Part shown: positions 43,345 through 52,501 of the stretch, piece by piece | How positions within the stretch are numbered: position 1 is the first letter of the stretch | Layout of the letters: each line of letters opens with the position of its first letter | From: a bacterium D16-51 | Lineage (GTDB): Bacteria; Bacillota; Clostridia; Lachnospirales; Lachnospiraceae | DNA: 64,000 bases | Direction: 5' to 3' | NCBI GenBank assembly: GCA_003612285.1 | Contig: RAYE01000004.1 | Location: 62,001-126,000 of the forward strand | The notes under the pieces: model-generated | The model's database searches: none | Told to the model about the DNA's origin: nothing | Seen by the model: the letters and a program-made list of their open reading frames with translations, nothing else | Translations under genes and position numbers: made by a program

Positions 43345-45234
43345 ATGAGAAAAAGAAAAAAAGTTTACAAAAAGCTGGTATCCTGCATGCTGGCAGCAGC
43401 AATGGTGGTAACAGGCAGTTCCGTATATCCGGGTGGGCGCACAGCAGTTGTATCTGCCGCAGCGAAAGAGGGATCTTTTCAGGATCTTTCCGGCAATACA
43501 TGGAATGTAATTAAGGATCAGGATGGAGTGGTTGAAGATAGCCAGGGAGTTTTGTATCAGTTGGACAAAACGGTAGATGAGGCTATGGTGATAGGTTTTG
43601 ATTATGATGACAGGATAGCGTCGGCTTCTGATCCGATAGAGCAGGGGATTGTTACAATTCCTGAGACAGTTCCATTGAATTATGCTGGTTATGAAGAGTT
43701 TAAAAAGAATGGGGCAATAACAGGGACGCAATTTGTTAACAGCAGCGTAACCAAGATTGGGGACAGTGCATTTTCAGGTTCAACTTTTATTACAAGGGTA
43801 ATTGTTTCCGGGAATGTTACATATTTTGGAAATACAGTATTTTCAGCCTGTGTGAATCTGGAAGAGCTTCATATACTGGCAGCAGATGGGGTAAAGCTCC
43901 AGATTGGGACAGAAATTCTTAAAAACTCAGCGAAATGCATGGTTTATAGTGAAAATTCAGATGTTAAGGACTATGTATCTAAGAATGGATACAGTTATAA
44001 AGGGGCAAGCAGCAGCCAGCCTTCTCCATCGCCAAGTGCAGAGCCGTCAGCGACACCAAGCACGGAGCCGTCAACGGTTCCAAGTGCAGAACCATCTATA
44101 GAGCCAAGTATAGAACCATCAGTGGCTCCAAGTACAGAACCATCTATAGAACCAAGTGCATCACCGGCAGCAGTTCCAACTGTAACACCAGCAACGCCAA
44201 GCCCAACACCAAGGGTGCCAGTATATCCTCCTTCCCCGGTAATACCAAGTGCAGCACCGGTTACACCAAGCCCGGCAGTGATGACACCACCGGTAATGCA
44301 GACACCTGCACCTGGAGAAACGGCAGCACCGACCCTGGCGCCGACAGCTGCAGCAAATACGCCGGTGCCTCCAAGCCAGAAGCCGGTAGTAACAGAAGTT
44401 CCGAATCCACCTGCAACACAGACGCCTGCTTGTAATACAGCAGCACCAGTTCCTCCGACAATAGCGCCGTCTCAGGGAGAGACTGTGGTAAAGGATAATG
44501 TCACCTATCAGGTAGGCACAGATAAGAAGAGTGCTTCTGTTAGTGATATGGGTAACGTAAGGAACCATAAAGTTACAATTCCAGCGACAGTGAAAGTAGA
44601 TGGGGAGAGTGTGCCAGTTACTAAGATTGAAGAGAATGCTTTTAAAGGGAATACAGCAGTTAAAGAGGTAACACTGGGTGGAAATGTTACAACGATTGGG
44701 GAAGGGGCATTCCAGGGATGTATTAATCTGGGCACGGTAAAGCTTCCTTCCAATCTGAAGAAGATAGGGAAAAGCAGTTTTAAAGGATCTGGTTTGAAAA
44801 GCATAAAGGTGCCAAAATCTGTTAGAAGCATTGGGACAGCTGCATTTAAAAACTGTAAAAAGCTGAAAAAAGTTACCATAGGAGGTACTCCAAAGACGAA
44901 AAAAGGAGGGCTGCCATTAGATGGGAAGCAAATCCGCTATGGTGCATCAACGGTTACAATTAATATAGGTGATAAGGCGTTTGAGAATTGTAAGAAATTA
45001 AATAAGGTAATTATTAATGCCTTGGTTAAGATTATTGGAAAATCTGCATTTAAAGATTGTAAAGATTTAAGGAGTGTTTTGATATATTCTAAGGTCTTGA
45101 AAAAGGTAAAAGGCGGGGCGCTTACGGGGGTAAATAATTGTAAGATTTCTGTACCGGCCAAAAAAGTCCAGCCATATAAGATTTTGTTTAAGAATAAAGG
45201 GCAGGGTAAAAAAGTAGTCGTTGCAAAATTTTAA
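43345..45234 (+). CDS. BspA-type leucine-rich-repeat surface protein
   Basis: A 629-residue secreted protein. A signal peptide spans about residues 1-41. BspA/LRR_5-like units are at residues 120-200, followed by a Pro/Ser/Thr/Glu-rich linker of roughly 150 residues made of PSxEPS and TPxP repeats (44020-44470). A second block of LRR_5 units ([30 protein letters not shown] type) runs to the end with a basic C-terminus. No LPXTG or membrane anchor is seen, so attachment is non-covalent or absent. Such proteins are often adhesins. Ribosome site GGGAGGTATCAAT. Confidence 0.87.
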   Translation: MRKRKKVYKKLVSCMLAAAMVVTGSSVYPGGRTAVVSAAAKEGSFQDLSGNTWNVIKDQDGVVEDSQGVLYQLDKTVDEAMVIGFDYDDRIASASDPIEQGIVTIPETVPLNYAGYEEFKKNGAITGTQFVNSSVTKIGDSAFSGSTFITRVIVSGNVTYFGNTVFSACVNLEELHILAADGVKLQIGTEILKNSAKCMVYSENSDVKDYVSKNGYSYKGASSSQPSPSPSAEPSATPSTEPSTVPSAEPSIEPSIEPSVAPSTEPSIEPSASPAAVPTVTPATPSPTPRVPVYPPSPVIPSAAPVTPSPAVMTPPVMQTPAPGETAAPTLAPTAAANTPVPPSQKPVVTEVPNPPATQTPACNTAAPVPPTIAPSQGETVVKDNVTYQVGTDKKSASVSDMGNVRNHKVTIPATVKVDGESVPVTKIEENAFKGNTAVKEVTLGGNVTTIGEGAFQGCINLGTVKLPSNLKKIGKSSFKGSGLKSIKVPKSVRSIGTAAFKNCKKLKKVTIGGTPKTKKGGLPLDGKQIRYGASTVTINIGDKAFENCKKLNKVIINALVKIIGKSAFKDCKDLRSVLIYSKVLKKVKGGALTGVNNCKISVPAKKVQPYKILFKNKGQGKKVVVAKF

Positions 45235-45313
45235 GATAGGAATGCTGAGCTGCTATTTACATCTAACTTCAGATGGCGGTTAAAATGGCGTGAATAGTAG
45301 TGATTATGAGTTT

Positions 45314-45349
45314 AAAAATCCCTGAAAGATTACTCTTTCAGGGATTTTT
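45314..45349. terminator. Bidirectional terminator
   Basis: A perfect 16-bp stem (45314-45329 with 45334-45349), loop TTAC, with A5 and T5 ends. It serves the BspA-like gene and the convergent small secreted gene. Confidence 0.9.
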
Positions 45350-45394
45350 GTGGGAAAAAATAAATTTGATTCTTGCGTACAGTTCTTGATACCT

Positions 45395-45829
45395 TTAGCC
45401 AAGGCTGTCCAGCGCATTAGTAGTCTTCTGGGATTTATACTTCAGTACTGCTTTGTCAGCGGAAACACTTACCTTTGCTTTTACCTTTTTCTGCGCTTGA
45501 TTAGAAACAAGCAGCTGGTATTTCCCTTTTTCCAGCTCTACAGTTAACTGTCCATTCGGAACCTGGAACATTTCAGACTGTTGTTCATTTAAATTGATTA
45601 CAACAAATGTGTTCTTACTTTTTGTAAGGCTGACATTCACAGTCACGCTTGTGGCACGTTTGGTTTCTAACGTAATCTGGCATGCTTTCCCGCCTTTTAT
45701 TGTAACTGTCTTTTTGAAAGATTTCTTGAATCCTGCTGCCTGTGCATTTGTCACTGTGCTGCAGAGCATTATTGCTGCCATGAACAGTGCAATTGCCATT
45801 CTTACTGTTTTTCTTAAGTTTTTTTCCAT
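45395..45829 (-). CDS. Small secreted protein of unknown function
   Basis: A 144-residue protein with a signal peptide (positive start, hydrophobic core IALFMAAIMLC, cleavage near AQAAG at about residue 32). The mature part is basic and beta-rich (TVTIKGGKACQITLETK, VSADKAVLKYKSQK), with no family recognised. GAGGT lies ahead of its ATG, directly after a structured leader. It is convergent with the BspA-like gene. Confidence 0.7.
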   Translation of the reverse strand: MEKNLRKTVRMAIALFMAAIMLCSTVTNAQAAGFKKSFKKTVTIKGGKACQITLETKRATSVTVNVSLTKSKNTFVVINLNEQQSEMFQVPNGQLTVELEKGKYQLLVSNQAQKKVKAKVSVSADKAVLKYKSQKTTNALDSLG

Positions 45830-45842
45830 AATTTACCTCATT

Positions 45843-45924
45843 TCTGCACTGCTCTTTGTGCACAACGCAATGTTTGTGTCGCAGTGCAGACACAAACTTG
45901 CTGAGTGAAAAATTTATTTTTCAC
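45843..45924 (-). promoter_or_regulatory. Structured 5' leader with mutually exclusive stems
   Basis: In mRNA order: a hairpin GTGAAAAAT/ATTTTTCAC (45905-45924), then GTTTGTGTC/GACACAAAC (45872-45897) whose eight-base loop TGCACTGC is fully complementary to GCAGTGCA at about 45844-45852, next to the ribosome site. The stems 45843-45852 with 45881-45890 (ten pairs) and 45872-45880 with 45889-45897 (nine pairs) overlap, so they form either a pseudoknot or a switch. The rest of 45925-46209 shows nothing further that I can name. Confidence 0.5.
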
Positions 45925-46209
45925 CCTTGTTACCTTTGTGGGTTTATTTTTTATGCTTCCATTATAACAGTTATTATCTCAATTACATGGATTTGGTGTA
46001 AATGGGCAATATATTGCGCGAATGGATAATGGAGCAAAAATTTCCTAACCTTACAAAACTGTCACTTAAAAGTCATCTCTATGTCATTTGGATATTATAT
46101 CCTGATACTGTTAGCTGTGAATAGATAGCTATATCTTTTATCTTGTAAGCGGGTTCGCTTTTAGATAAATATTTTGTGTAGGAGTATCAGGAGATGAGAG
46201 GAGGACGAA

Positions 46210-46890
46210 ATGGAGATATTACGGGTTGAAAACCTGAAAAAGGTATACGGGCAGGGAGAAAATGAAGTACACGCATTAGATGGCGTTTCCTTTTCCGTGG
46301 AGAAAGGGGAATTTATCGCAATTGTAGGACCGTCCGGTTCCGGGAAGTCTACTTTGCTGCATATTTTAGGAGGTGTAGACATACCAACTTCGGGAAAAGT
46401 GTATATGGAAGGGCAGGATGTGTTTGCGCAAAATGAGGAACAGCTTGCAATTTTCCGCAGAAGGCAGGTAGGTTTGATATATCAGTTTTATAACCTGCTT
46501 CCGGTATTGAATGTAAAAGAAAACCTGACGCTTCCGATTTTAATGGATGGCAGGAAGGTCAACCAGGCAAAATTACAGGAAATGCTTCATATACTCCGCC
46601 TGGAGGGAAGGGAGAAGCATCTTCCAAATCAGTTATCAGGCGGACAGCAGCAGAGGGTTTCTATTGGGCGGGCCCTGATGAATACACCGGCAGTTGTGTT
46701 GGCAGATGAGCCGACCGGCAATCTTGACAGCCGTAACAGCCAGGAAATTATAGAGCTGTTAAAAAAGTCCAACCAGAAGTTTGGCCAGACATTAATTATG
46801 ATTACGCATGACGAAAATATTGCTTTGCAGGCAAATAGGGTAATCGCCATTGAAGATGGAAGGATTACAAGGGATGAGGTGATGCGGTGA
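46210..46890 (+). CDS. ABC transporter ATP-binding protein (MacB/LolD type)
   Basis: A 226-residue ATPase with Walker A GPSGSGKST, Q-loop YQFYNLLP, signature LSGGQQQRVSIGRAL, Walker B VVLADEPTGNLD and the switch His (ITHDENIA). GAGGACGAA precedes the ATG. It overlaps the permease gene by one base (TGATG) and supplies energy for it. Confidence 0.94.
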   Translation: MEILRVENLKKVYGQGENEVHALDGVSFSVEKGEFIAIVGPSGSGKSTLLHILGGVDIPTSGKVYMEGQDVFAQNEEQLAIFRRRQVGLIYQFYNLLPVLNVKENLTLPILMDGRKVNQAKLQEMLHILRLEGREKHLPNQLSGGQQQRVSIGRALMNTPAVVLADEPTGNLDSRNSQEIIELLKKSNQKFGQTLIMITHDENIALQANRVIAIEDGRITRDEVMR

Positions 46891-49595
46891 TGAATATTAT
46901 CAATCAGTTTACTTTGCGTACATTATTGAAAAACAAGACAAGGACATTGGTAACAATTATTGGAATTGCTTTGTCAGCAGCGATGTTTACAGGTGTTGTT
47001 TCCACTATTGTAAGTTTTCAAAATTATATGCTGCGGGAGGAGATTGCAAGAAATGGGGCATGGGAGGCTAAGATAGAAGGGTGCAGTGCTTCTTCGGCAG
47101 AACTTATTAAAAATGATGAAGCTGTAAAAGGATATACGCAGATGGCACATTTTGGATATGCAAAGCTTGAGGGGTGTGTTAATGAAGATAAGCCATATCT
47201 CTTTGTGATTGGGGTGGGAAAGAATATAACAGATTATTATCCAATTCATTTGGTTGAAGGCCGGATGCCGGAAAATAATACAGAAGTTATTATCCCGGCC
47301 CATTTAAAGATAAATGGCGAGGTGGATTATAAGGTTGGCGATGTGCTTCATCTGGATATTGGGAAACGGGTATTCAAGGATGGAAATTATAAGGGAGAAC
47401 CTGTAGGAGGGCAGGATACTCCATTTCAAGCAGGAGGAGAGGGAAGCGAGACGATTACAGATACTATTTCAAAGGTTTACACTGTGGTGGGTATTTGTGA
47501 GCGGCCATCAATTGAACCTTATATCGCGCCAGGGTATACTGTAATGACACTGGATAATGGGGCAGATGCGCCAGAGTATGGTTTGGCGCTTTCTTTTAAG
47601 AAGCCGTCGGATTTATCAAAGGCAATGAAGAGGCTGACAGAAAAATGTTCAGAAGGGGTGACATATACAACACATGGCTCTTTGCTGCGTTATATGGGCA
47701 GTAGTACAAATGATAATTATAACCGTGTTATGTACAGCATGGCGGCAATATTAATGTTTGTAATTCTGCTTGGTTCAATCTCTTTAATTTACAATGCTTT
47801 TTCTATTTCTGTCAGTGAAAGGACAAAACAGTTTGGGCTTTTAAAATCAATTGGCGCTACAAAAAAGCAGATGCGGCATAGTGTTTTTTTTGAAGCTTCT
47901 GTTTTGGGAGCAATAGGGATACCCGTAGGGATTCTGGCTGGGCTTGGCGGAATGGGGATAACATTTTACTTTATTGCTGATATGATATCTTATCTATGGA
48001 CAGGAGCTACAGAAAAAGGTGTTTATCTAAAACTTATTGTTACATGGCAGGCGGTTGTATTTGCAGCAGTCATTGCATTTGCTACTGTGCTTCTTTCAGC
48101 ATTCATACCTGCAATAAGGGCGGTAAAACTTTCTCCAATCCAGGCAATCCGCCAGAGTAGTGATGTGCGTATCCGCCCGGAAAAAGTGAGGACATCAGGG
48201 CTGACATACCGTTTGTTTGGTTTTGAAGGGATGCTTTCATCAAAAAATTTTAAAAGAAGCCGGAAGAAATACCGGACTACAGTATTTTCGCTGTTTATTA
48301 GCATTGTTCTTTTTGTTACTGCCGCAAGTTTTACAAATTATTTAACAGGCGCTGCAGAGACTACAAATAATTACAGTGAATATGATATTAGTTTTTATCT
48401 TACAGATGACAATAAGGTGGGAAAGACAGATGAGGAAATTGCAAAAGATACAGAGGCGCTTCCTGCTGTGGATGAGGTTGGCTATTCCCAGGTGGCGGAA
48501 GGGATTATCCGGCTGCCAAGGGAATATTTAGAGGAAGAATATCTGGAAATATTTAAAGGTGAAGAGGAAAAGGGGAACACAGGGGATGATTCTATGGTAT
48601 CGCTTAATGTTACGCTTCGTTTTGTCAGGGACGGCGCATACCGGAAGTATCTGAAAAAAGAAGGGTTAAATGAACAGAAGTATATAGGTTCCAAGGAAAA
48701 GACGGCGCTGATTTGGGACTATGCAAGGGCTTATGTGGATAACAAATCAATTAATCTGCATATCTTAGAAAAAGCGGAATGGAATGGTAAAGTGTATTTT
48801 ATGAAAAATACAGAAGATCATTATTATGTGGGGACAAAAGGGGATAAGTATATCTTTGGGGACAGCAAAGGCAATGAAAAAGCTTTTTCAGTGGAGGAAG
48901 CATTCAGCAGCAAAATGGATATTACTTTTGGTGCGGTTCAGGATAAAACGATGCCGCTGGGGGCAAGTGCAGAACTTTGGAATGGCAATATAACGCTTTT
49001 GCTGCCGTATTCGGTAATGCCAGATGAGCTTTCTGAATATTCAACCAATTTTCATGTCAGGGCAGAAAACCATAAGAAGGCATATGGGGAAATTACAAAA
49101 TATCTTTCTGGGCCGGAATATGAGAATGGAGCCAGAGGAAATGTGTATGATGAAGCGGAGTCTAAGGAAGCAGAAAAAATGCTTATATTAGTGATTGATA
49201 TATTTTCCTATGGATTTATCGTTTTAATTTCCCTTATATCGGTTGCGAATGTGTTTAATACGATTTCAACAAATATAAACCTGCGGAGGCAGGAGTTTGC
49301 GATGTTAAAATCTGTTGGCATGACAGGGAAAGGCTTTCGGAAAATGATGAATTATGAATGTGCATTGTATGGGTTAAAGGGCATATTGTATGGAGTACCT
49401 GTATCCTGCCTGATTAGCTGGTTTATGTATTCTGCTATGGACCAGGGCACAAATATGAAATATATCCTTCCATGGCAGGGAATCTTAGTTTCCTCCATCT
49501 GTGTATTTTTGGTGGTATTTGCAACGATGTTGTATTCCATGAGTAAAGTGAAAAAGGATAATACGATTGAGGCGCTTAGGAATGAGAATTTATAA
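46890..49595 (+). CDS. FtsX/MacB-type ABC permease
   Basis: A 901-residue permease with two FtsX domains. Membrane segments lie near residue 20-40, around residues 285-415, near residue 475, and in the last 150 residues. Two large outer regions (about 45-280 and 500-760) alternate with them. The conserved ERTKQFGLLKSIGATKKQM and RRQEFAMLKSVGMTGKGF loops follow each. Such exporters move peptides or lipids, or act mechanically on the envelope; the substrate is unknown. No matching two-component genes are adjacent. Confidence 0.9.
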   Translation: MNIINQFTLRTLLKNKTRTLVTIIGIALSAAMFTGVVSTIVSFQNYMLREEIARNGAWEAKIEGCSASSAELIKNDEAVKGYTQMAHFGYAKLEGCVNEDKPYLFVIGVGKNITDYYPIHLVEGRMPENNTEVIIPAHLKINGEVDYKVGDVLHLDIGKRVFKDGNYKGEPVGGQDTPFQAGGEGSETITDTISKVYTVVGICERPSIEPYIAPGYTVMTLDNGADAPEYGLALSFKKPSDLSKAMKRLTEKCSEGVTYTTHGSLLRYMGSSTNDNYNRVMYSMAAILMFVILLGSISLIYNAFSISVSERTKQFGLLKSIGATKKQMRHSVFFEASVLGAIGIPVGILAGLGGMGITFYFIADMISYLWTGATEKGVYLKLIVTWQAVVFAAVIAFATVLLSAFIPAIRAVKLSPIQAIRQSSDVRIRPEKVRTSGLTYRLFGFEGMLSSKNFKRSRKKYRTTVFSLFISIVLFVTAASFTNYLTGAAETTNNYSEYDISFYLTDDNKVGKTDEEIAKDTEALPAVDEVGYSQVAEGIIRLPREYLEEEYLEIFKGEEEKGNTGDDSMVSLNVTLRFVRDGAYRKYLKKEGLNEQKYIGSKEKTALIWDYARAYVDNKSINLHILEKAEWNGKVYFMKNTEDHYYVGTKGDKYIFGDSKGNEKAFSVEEAFSSKMDITFGAVQDKTMPLGASAELWNGNITLLLPYSVMPDELSEYSTNFHVRAENHKKAYGEITKYLSGPEYENGARGNVYDEAESKEAEKMLILVIDIFSYGFIVLISLISVANVFNTISTNINLRRQEFAMLKSVGMTGKGFRKMMNYECALYGLKGILYGVPVSCLISWFMYSAMDQGTNMKYILPWQGILVSSICVFLVVFATMLYSMSKVKKDNTIEALRNENL

Positions 49596-49754
49596 GGTTC
49601 ATGTGCGATAGGAAATTGTTTCAATTTTGTGTTTTATTTCCGCCATCGCTGCGTTGTCGTCAGTCAACAATGCCACCGCATTGCCTCCTTCCTCCGCCTT
49701 GCGCTGACAAAAATAGCAAGCACTAAGTATATGGGGATTAAGGAAACGCTGTAC

Positions 49755-49789
49755 TAGCGTATAGGCTGTTTAGAACAGCCTATACGCTA
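49755..49789. terminator. Convergent terminator
   Basis: A perfect 16-bp stem (49755-49770 with 49774-49789) with a TAG loop, between the permease and the leftward kinase operon. The region 49600-49750 otherwise holds only non-coding sequence. Confidence 0.75.
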
Positions 49790-49816
49790 ATTTCAGAAAA
49801 TAGCCATGAATCGTAA

Positions 49817-52501
49817 CTATATATCATTTTCTGTTGTGTTGATATAGTAGGAAAATCCAATTGTCCCAATGCCCGTACTGCATGCTATTGAAACAGATGT
49901 ACGTTGTACGATTACACGTTTAAAAGGGTAATGGCGTTTGATTTCCCGGCGGATTAGATCCAGTTGTTCTACGGTGCAGCCTGCATGGGAAATAAATATG
50001 ATATCGCTGCTAATTCTTTTTTTCCGCAATAAATGCCAGTGGATAAAACGTTTCCAGGCATTTTCGGTTTTCCCAGCCCGGATACCACAAATACCTATCC
50101 GGCTTTGGCTGATTTTCAAGGTAGGATGAAACCCGAACATTTCACATATTTTTGCAATTGTTTTACTGGTATAGCCATGCTGCTGGAAAATAGCAGCATT
50201 TGGAATCATAAAATGGCTGTCTATTTTTTTCTTTATTTTTTCTACCATTTGGCAGATATCGCCGCCAGAATACCCTTCTAATGCAAGCCGGGCAGCATAT
50301 AAGACAACAAGTCCCTGTCCGCCTGAAATCAGCCCGGAATCAATAACTTTTACATGGTCAAAGCCACGTGACGCCATAAGGGCAGTTTCATAACTTTTTC
50401 CCACATGTTTTGCCATAGAAATATGGATTACCTGTTCAGCCTGCGTCAGCATGTCCGCAAAAAAGGCTTCATATTCTTCTACCGAGACACTGGTTGCTAC
50501 TGCAGTGCTGGTAGTTTCTGTTACATATTGATTTAGGCTGTCTGTGGCGATTTCCCATGTATCAGCAAAACGCCCGCTTTCTGTATTGATATACAGGTAC
50601 ATAATCCCGATATCATATTTTTCGATGTATTGGTCTGGCAAATCGCTGACACAATCGGTGGTAATACAAATCTTTTTCCGTTTATGGTGGGAGATTTTCT
50701 GGATTTCTGTCCTGGTTTCCGGTTCATTTGGGATTTTCCGGTATTCTATAATATCCTCCGGGATAAACTTCAATAGTTCTGTTTCTAAAGCTATTCCCTG
50801 AATTGGTTTTTCCAGATAACCGTCAAAAGCTTCCTCTAAAAGGTTCTGCCCTGCTTCTGTAACAGAGCTTGCTGACAGGACGACAATCGCTGTATCCCGG
50901 CAGAGGCCATTTTCCTGCCTGCGGATCTGCCGGAGTGTTTCTACGCCATTCATTTCTGGCATCATATAGTCTAGAAGGATGACATGGTAATATTTTCTTT
51001 TCGTCATTTCAAGGCACTCTGCACCACTTTGGGCAGTGTCAATTTGTATTTTGGTTTCTTTTAGGAGCTGGCACTCAACCATAGTGTTCATTGGGTTGTC
51101 GTCTACGATAAGGATACGTGCCTCTGGGGCCTCAAAGCTTTTTTCGTAGAGTTCAGCTGTCTGCCTTTTCCGTGACAGAAAGGTGATGTTTCCGACGGGT
51201 GTATTATCTATAATTTTTTGTGGAAGCAGGACAGTAAAAACGGAGCCTTTCGTATAGATGCTGTCTACGGTGATTTCGCCTTCCATTAAATCTACAAGTT
51301 GTTTTGTAATAGACAGCCCAAGGCCGCTTCCTTCTATTTTCATATTCCGTTTTATGTCTGCTCTGCGGAAGGCGTCGTATAAATATTGCAGGTTTTCATT
51401 TCGGATTCCAATCCCGGTATCTGTTACAGAAATTTTCAGGCAGACCGTTCCGTCCATTATGGATTCTGCACGGGCAGAAAGCTTTACAGAACCGGTTTCT
51501 GTATATTTGGCGGCATTTGTCAGGAGGTTTAAAAGTACCTGGCTGATTCTTTTTACATCTCCGTAGAGGACAGATGGCAGTTTTTCATCTATATCCACCT
51601 GAAATTCCAGTTTTTTTTCGACCAGGCGTACTTGTATCATATCAATCAGGTTTCCGAATAAGTCTTCTGTACTGTACTCAATGGGGATAATCTCCATCTT
51701 TTTCATTTCAATCTGCGAAAGATCTAAAATGTCATTTACCAGGTTGAGTAACATTTTACTGGCATTTTGTATATTTTGGGCGTAATCCCTGGTTACACTT
51801 TCCCTGCTTTCCCGTAAAATCATTTCATTCAGCCCAATAATAGTATTAATGGGGGTGCGGATTTCATGGCTCATGCTGGCAAAAAAATTGTTTTTAGCGT
51901 CGCTCATCTTTTCAAGTTCTTTTTGCTGCTTTTTCGTAACGTCCTGCTCAATATAAAACATCCTTGACTGCGCTTTTAAAATGATGCCGCCGGCAAAGCC
52001 TACTGCGAGCATTGCAAAAATGGAGTCAAGAAAAGCGGCCGCCCTGGAATCCATAGGCGTAATCGCTTCGGGATGGTAATAGCCATATAAATAGGTAAAG
52101 ATGTCAACCACAAGGGAAAGCAGCAGGAAAAACATAAGTTTTTTGCCGGAAAACATTAAAAAAATATAAAAAATCCCAAGGGAAAACCAAAGCACAGAGC
52201 CTCCTTCCAGGCCTCCGCTTAAAAAAAACATGGCAGGGAAGACGGCGAGGATAATCAGGAAGCCAATAATGGACGAGGCAAAATTTATTTTCCGATATTT
52301 AAAGGTAGCAAGAAATACAATTCCCATTACGATTAAAAGGACGAAAAGTGGGATTACAATAACATGGACGTCCATCAGGATAATGCATTCAACAATGCCC
52401 ATTCCTGCCAGGCAGATGCCGACTAAGATAAGCATTCGGAAAATACGTTCCCGCAGTTCATAATCCCTTCCGTATATTGTTTCAAACAATTTTTTAAGCA
52501 T
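49817..52501 (-). CDS. Hybrid histidine kinase - receiver - DegV fusion
   Basis: An 894-residue protein. About six hydrophobic segments fill residues 20-180. The HisKA box SHEIRTP has the phospho-His at 212. The ATPase domain ends near 430 (N-box NLLTNAAKY, DTGIGI, GSGLGLSI). A receiver at 461-580 has phospho-acceptor D511 (LLDYMMPEMNG). Residues 609-894 are a complete DegV-type fatty-acid-binding domain: TDCVSDLPDQYIEKYDI, HISMAKHVGKSYETA, VIDSGLISGGQGLVVLYAARLA, and a terminal TGIGTIGFSYY. This fusion is unusual. GGGAGG precedes the ATG; the start overlaps the previous gene by 8 bases. Confidence 0.88.
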   Translation of the reverse strand: MLKKLFETIYGRDYELRERIFRMLILVGICLAGMGIVECIILMDVHVIVIPLFVLLIVMGIVFLATFKYRKINFASSIIGFLIILAVFPAMFFLSGGLEGGSVLWFSLGIFYIFLMFSGKKLMFFLLLSLVVDIFTYLYGYYHPEAITPMDSRAAAFLDSIFAMLAVGFAGGIILKAQSRMFYIEQDVTKKQQKELEKMSDAKNNFFASMSHEIRTPINTIIGLNEMILRESRESVTRDYAQNIQNASKMLLNLVNDILDLSQIEMKKMEIIPIEYSTEDLFGNLIDMIQVRLVEKKLEFQVDIDEKLPSVLYGDVKRISQVLLNLLTNAAKYTETGSVKLSARAESIMDGTVCLKISVTDTGIGIRNENLQYLYDAFRRADIKRNMKIEGSGLGLSITKQLVDLMEGEITVDSIYTKGSVFTVLLPQKIIDNTPVGNITFLSRKRQTAELYEKSFEAPEARILIVDDNPMNTMVECQLLKETKIQIDTAQSGAECLEMTKRKYYHVILLDYMMPEMNGVETLRQIRRQENGLCRDTAIVVLSASSVTEAGQNLLEEAFDGYLEKPIQGIALETELLKFIPEDIIEYRKIPNEPETRTEIQKISHHKRKKICITTDCVSDLPDQYIEKYDIGIMYLYINTESGRFADTWEIATDSLNQYVTETTSTAVATSVSVEEYEAFFADMLTQAEQVIHISMAKHVGKSYETALMASRGFDHVKVIDSGLISGGQGLVVLYAARLALEGYSGGDICQMVEKIKKKIDSHFMIPNAAIFQQHGYTSKTIAKICEMFGFHPTLKISQSRIGICGIRAGKTENAWKRFIHWHLLRKKRISSDIIFISHAGCTVEQLDLIRREIKRHYPFKRVIVQRTSVSIACSTGIGTIGFSYYINTTENDI

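Noticed and set aside
44161-44568. Long open frame on the minus strand opposite the BspA-like gene
   Set aside because: It is the antisense of the Pro/Ser/Thr repeat linker; the Arg/Cys/Tyr-rich composition is an artefact of the repeated codons.
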